Shown here: piece after piece, positions 62,401 to 64,000 of the stretch
Layout of the letters: each line of letters begins with the position of its first letter
Position numbering within the stretch: position 1 is the stretch's first letter
NCBI RefSeq assembly: GCF_012427705.1
Contig: NZ_CP048602.1
Location: 2,046,001 to 2,110,000, forward strand
Length of the DNA: 64,000 nt
Direction: 5' to 3'
Source: Vreelandella piezotolerans
GTDB lineage: Bacteria; Pseudomonadota; Gammaproteobacteria; Pseudomonadales; Halomonadaceae
Notes under the pieces: model-generated
The model's database searches: none
What the model saw: the letters and a program-made list of their open reading frames with translations, nothing else
What the model was told of the DNA's origin: nothing
Made by a program: the position numbers and the translations under genes

Positions 62401-63129
62401 GATGTCTTCGCTTTTCACCACCTTACCGATCACTTGGTCTTTTTTCTCACTGATGTAGAACTGGTAGAGCCAGCCGATCACTTCTACATCCTGCCAGTCG
62501 GCTTCGGGAATCGCCTCGACCAGCTCGCGAATCAGCGAATCGGTTTTGGTCAGGTTGTTGGGCAGCAGCAGTTCGCTGGCGTCGTCCAGCGGCTCGAACA
62601 GGAACGGCATGGCCTCATGCAGGGCGTGGCACTGGGCCAGCAGCAGCTCGCGGTAGAGGGTTTCATCCTGGGTGCCGTCGAGTTTGAGTTCGCGCACGCG
62701 GGCGGTGTCTAGCCCTGGTAAATCTACCTCTAAGCATTCATCCAGAATCTGAAACTGCCCGGCTTCGCCCCCTGCCCCACTCAGCACGCGGCGACCGTGG
62801 TCTAGGTAGCCGTGAATCTCCATATAGCGAACGGCGCACAGGCGATTGAACCAGCTATAGGCGGCCTGCTCTATCGCTTGGGTAAAGCTATCGCGCTGCA
62901 CCCACGCGGCCAGCGCTTCCCGTGCGCCTTTTAGGTGGGCGGGCACGGTGTGGGTTTGGCCATCCTGGGCGGTCATCACCAACACATCGCCCTTTTGTGC
63001 CAGGGGGGCAATCACCACACCGCCTTTGCCATCTGGGCTAATGCCCACTCGGGCCGCCTGGCGCGTCATGGTGTCGATAAAACGGGCGCGGGCCTTGGGG
63101 GCGTATTTTTTGATGTTGGCGGTGTTCAT
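59431..63129 (-). CDS. pglX: PglX, BREX type 1 adenine-specific DNA methyltransferase
   Basis: A 1232-residue methyltransferase. The SAM-binding motif is VLDPACGSGHILVEAYNVLK near 320 and the catalytic motif VVANPPYMGSKYQTPAVKKY near 513 (NPPY, N6-adenine). N- and C-terminal regions match BREX-1 PglX in length. It marks host DNA so that phage DNA can be told apart. The start ATG overlaps the stop of the upstream ATPase gene. No lesion is seen, so the BREX site should be methylated if the upstream genes are intact. Confidence 0.95.
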   Translation of the reverse strand: MNTANIKKYAPKARARFIDTMTRQAARVGISPDGKGGVVIAPLAQKGDVLVMTAQDGQTHTVPAHLKGAREALAAWVQRDSFTQAIEQAAYSWFNRLCAVRYMEIHGYLDHGRRVLSGAGGEAGQFQILDECLEVDLPGLDTARVRELKLDGTQDETLYRELLLAQCHALHEAMPFLFEPLDDASELLLPNNLTKTDSLIRELVEAIPEADWQDVEVIGWLYQFYISEKKDQVIGKVVKSEDIPAATQLFTPNWIVQYLVQNSVGRQWLQTYPTSKLKAEMPYYIEPAEQEPEVQAQLDAINPASLDPETIKVLDPACGSGHILVEAYNVLKAIYEERGYRTRDIPKLILENNLFGLDIDDRAAQLAGFALMMKAREDDRRILTRNVRLNVLAMQSSQYLDVNTLWRDLNLTGDWHQGQSQSLFDSEQQDLSSNDATYKLIADLIERFQDAKTFGSLIEVPNEWEAPLKALLEELSELSNSGDMMQKAAAQRLVPVIQQAWVLAQRYEAVVANPPYMGSKYQTPAVKKYLKDAYKGYEKDLFSAFIVRNLDFAKDHGQLGFMTPFVWMFISSYEQLRKRLIEEDVITSLIQLEYSGFDGATVPICTFTLSKGHIASYTGSYIRLSDFRGAVNQGPKTLEAIQNRDCGWFYKAKPDDFKKIPGSPVAYWASAKTIGLFEGESIRSSGEIRQGLLTSDNERFLRRWYEVENNNIGFELSRSEAINSEFSWFPINKGGNYRRWYGNLEYVVLWKNDGEDLHNTIIHKYPYLKGNSGLVLKRSNPYFEPAVTWTDISSAYFGARYMPSGMLYEKGGSCAYNHDIKLLLGYLCSKLSTHFISLTSPTLHYQVGDVGNLPFREIRDSNSVTSVHRVCDSILLLSKKDWDAYETSWDFICLHLFDERFHQSKLSVNYAALRTYWLETTLEMQRLEEENNRLFIEAYGLKDELTSDVPLDEITLTCNPHYRYGGNRSEEELEILLQCDTLKELVSYAIGCMMGRYSLDKPGLILASQGETVRDYLAQIPEPSFAPDDNAIIPLTDQEWFPDDATNRFRDFVRTVWGDENLKENLDFVAESLCLHAIKPKKGEAALETIRRYLSTQFFKDHLRTYKKRPIYWLFSSGKQKAFECLVYLHRYNESTLAEMRTDYVIPLTTKLASYVEKLEQDKDASTSAAEAKSIEKELSKLYKQQAELNTFDEKLRHYADQRISLDLDDGVKVNYGKFGNLLAEVKQVVGK

Positions 63130-64000
63130 GTTAGATCCTTGAAAGTGTCTTGCAAAAAGCGCTGGCCTTTAGCCGTTAAGCGGTATTGTTGAAGGCGGCT
63201 ATTGGGCTTTTCGGGCAGCGTCATTTCAATCAGCTGCTGCTGGCGTAAATTGCCTACTTGTTTATTGAGCTCACCGGAAACGCCCTTGTGACCCAGCTCA
63301 CGCGCTATGGCAGCTTTACCCAGCGGCTCCTGCTGCAGTATCAACAGCACTCTGGCTGCCAGCGCTGACTCTAGCCGTGACTCTAGCCGTGACTCTAGCC
63401 GTGACTCTGACTGCACTGACTCAGCCTGGGTCACTGAAGCTGACTGCTGGATAGAAACCGGCGTTGCCAGCCGAATACTCAAACGCACGCGGTTGGCAAT
63501 TTCTTCAATATGCGGTTCAGGCAGCCCTTGGACTTGGGCTTCCGAGAAAATGCGCTTCACACCGCTGCCCCACTGCTCTATCAGCCCAAGCTCACGAAAC
63601 ACGCGAGCAATCACTGGGTTGCGAATCATGGAGACGCCGCGTTTCATGTCTTCAATGGTCATGCCGGGCATCAGTAGTCCTGGGCTTTCAATCTCGATAC
63701 GGTCATCAAAAAACGCAATGCGTATAGGGCTGCCCCTTTGGGAGTAGTCGCTGTGTACCAAGGCGTTAATAATCGCTTCACGCAGGATGGTCAGCGGGAT
63801 ACTCCACACATCGCGGCGACGCATGGCGCCAAACTCTGCCTGCTTGAAGGCATGTTTTTTGAGAAACAGCTCGATGTCATCAACCGCTTTGGGTAACGGC
63901 GCGTGAATATCTGTCTGGTCGAAAATCTCGACCTTATCGGTGCCGCGAAAACGGCCGCACTGAATCCAAGCATCTTCAAAGTGCCATTGGCGCTCGCGGC
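63126..64000 (-). CDS. AlbA-type ATP-binding regulator of BREX (5' end outside)
   Basis: The last about 290 residues of a protein whose start lies beyond the right edge. The frame is open to the window end (WHFEDAWIQCGRFRGTDKVE and on). It contains the histidine-kinase-like ATPase block PLTILREAIINALVHSDYSQ and IRIAFFDDRIEIESPGLL, then a C-terminal winged helix. This is the COG2865 type (AlbA_2 plus ATPase), often present between brxC and pglX. It may regulate the locus. A tandem ESRL repeat (63370-63405) lies between the domains. Confidence 0.8.
   Translation of the reverse strand, partial: RERQWHFEDAWIQCGRFRGTDKVEIFDQTDIHAPLPKAVDDIELFLKKHAFKQAEFGAMRRRDVWSIPLTILREAIINALVHSDYSQRGSPIRIAFFDDRIEIESPGLLMPGMTIEDMKRGVSMIRNPVIARVFRELGLIEQWGSGVKRIFSEAQVQGLPEPHIEEIANRVRLSIRLATPVSIQQSASVTQAESVQSESRLESRLESRLESALAARVLLILQQEPLGKAAIARELGHKGVSGELNKQVGNLRQQQLIEMTLPEKPNSRLQQYRLTAKGQRFLQDTFKDLT
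63370..63405 (-). repeat. 12-base tandem repeat inside the ATPase gene
   Basis: GACTCTAGCCGT occurs three times in tandem and encodes repeated ESRL units. The copy number can change by slippage without shifting the frame, so it would lengthen or shorten a linker. Confidence 0.75.

Overview
The window looks like a halophilic gammaproteobacterium of the Halomonadaceae (Halomonas type). This is inferred from moderate GC, typical gammaproteobacterial operons and family content; no rRNA or marker gene is present to prove it. The first 12 kb is ordinary chromosome: a P-II-like/CBS pair, a Mn/Zn-type ABC importer with a divergent MntR-like regulator, a RES/DUF2384 toxin-antitoxin pair, a DUF3750 gene, and an AraC-type regulator divergent from an RND efflux operon.

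From about 12.18 kb onward almost everything is mobile. A Tn7-type transposon end is visible at 12184-12288 (TGTC terminus and three 21-bp repeats spaced 54 and 24 bp). It is followed by an IS30 relic, a mini CRISPR array with a diverged last repeat, an IS5-family insertion, and on the minus strand tniQ-cas8/5-cas7-cas6. This is the targeting module of a nuclease-less type I-F3 CRISPR-associated transposon (no cas1, cas2 or cas3). No TnsABC cognate to it is visible.

Into this island a second, complete-looking Tn7-like transposon has inserted. It runs from 20807 to 44971, with 25-bp terminal repeats and a perfect 5-bp target duplication (ACTAA). It carries tnsA-tnsB-tnsC-tniQ (the tniQ has an in-frame stop) and a zinc-ribbon TnsF/TniE-like gene at the left end. 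Its cargo is metal and chromate resistance (transmembrane anchor, hupE-like, dmeRF, chrAB). A TnsE-like gene sits at the right end. Nested inside it is an IS1380-family composite transposon (33082-43032, duplication TACCA) with uppP, apbE, a split corA and exoD. One of its IS copies is itself hit by a different IS1380 element (duplication TTAG).

Right of 44.97 kb the older island resumes with a run of integron-type gene cassettes on the minus strand. Stop codons lie inside attC core sites. The cassettes carry a DUF2971 protein, a TIR-like/SIR2-like (DUF4917) pair and a small membrane protein, and an IS1182-family relic sits exactly at an attC recombination point. From about 50 kb to the right edge lies a type 1 BREX locus transcribed leftward (AlbA-type ATPase, pglX, pglZ, brxL). 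A block of extra genes is inserted between pglX and pglZ: a membrane protein, a DarT-like ADP-ribosyltransferase with its partner, a secreted protein, a PD-(D/E)XK nuclease and a fructosamine-kinase-like protein. brxA, brxB and brxC would lie beyond the window.

Overall this is a layered defence and mobility island: a CRISPR-guided transposon module, a Tn7-like metal-resistance transposon, a composite transposon, an integron cassette run and BREX. Gene functions come from recognising sequence families by eye; no database search was possible.
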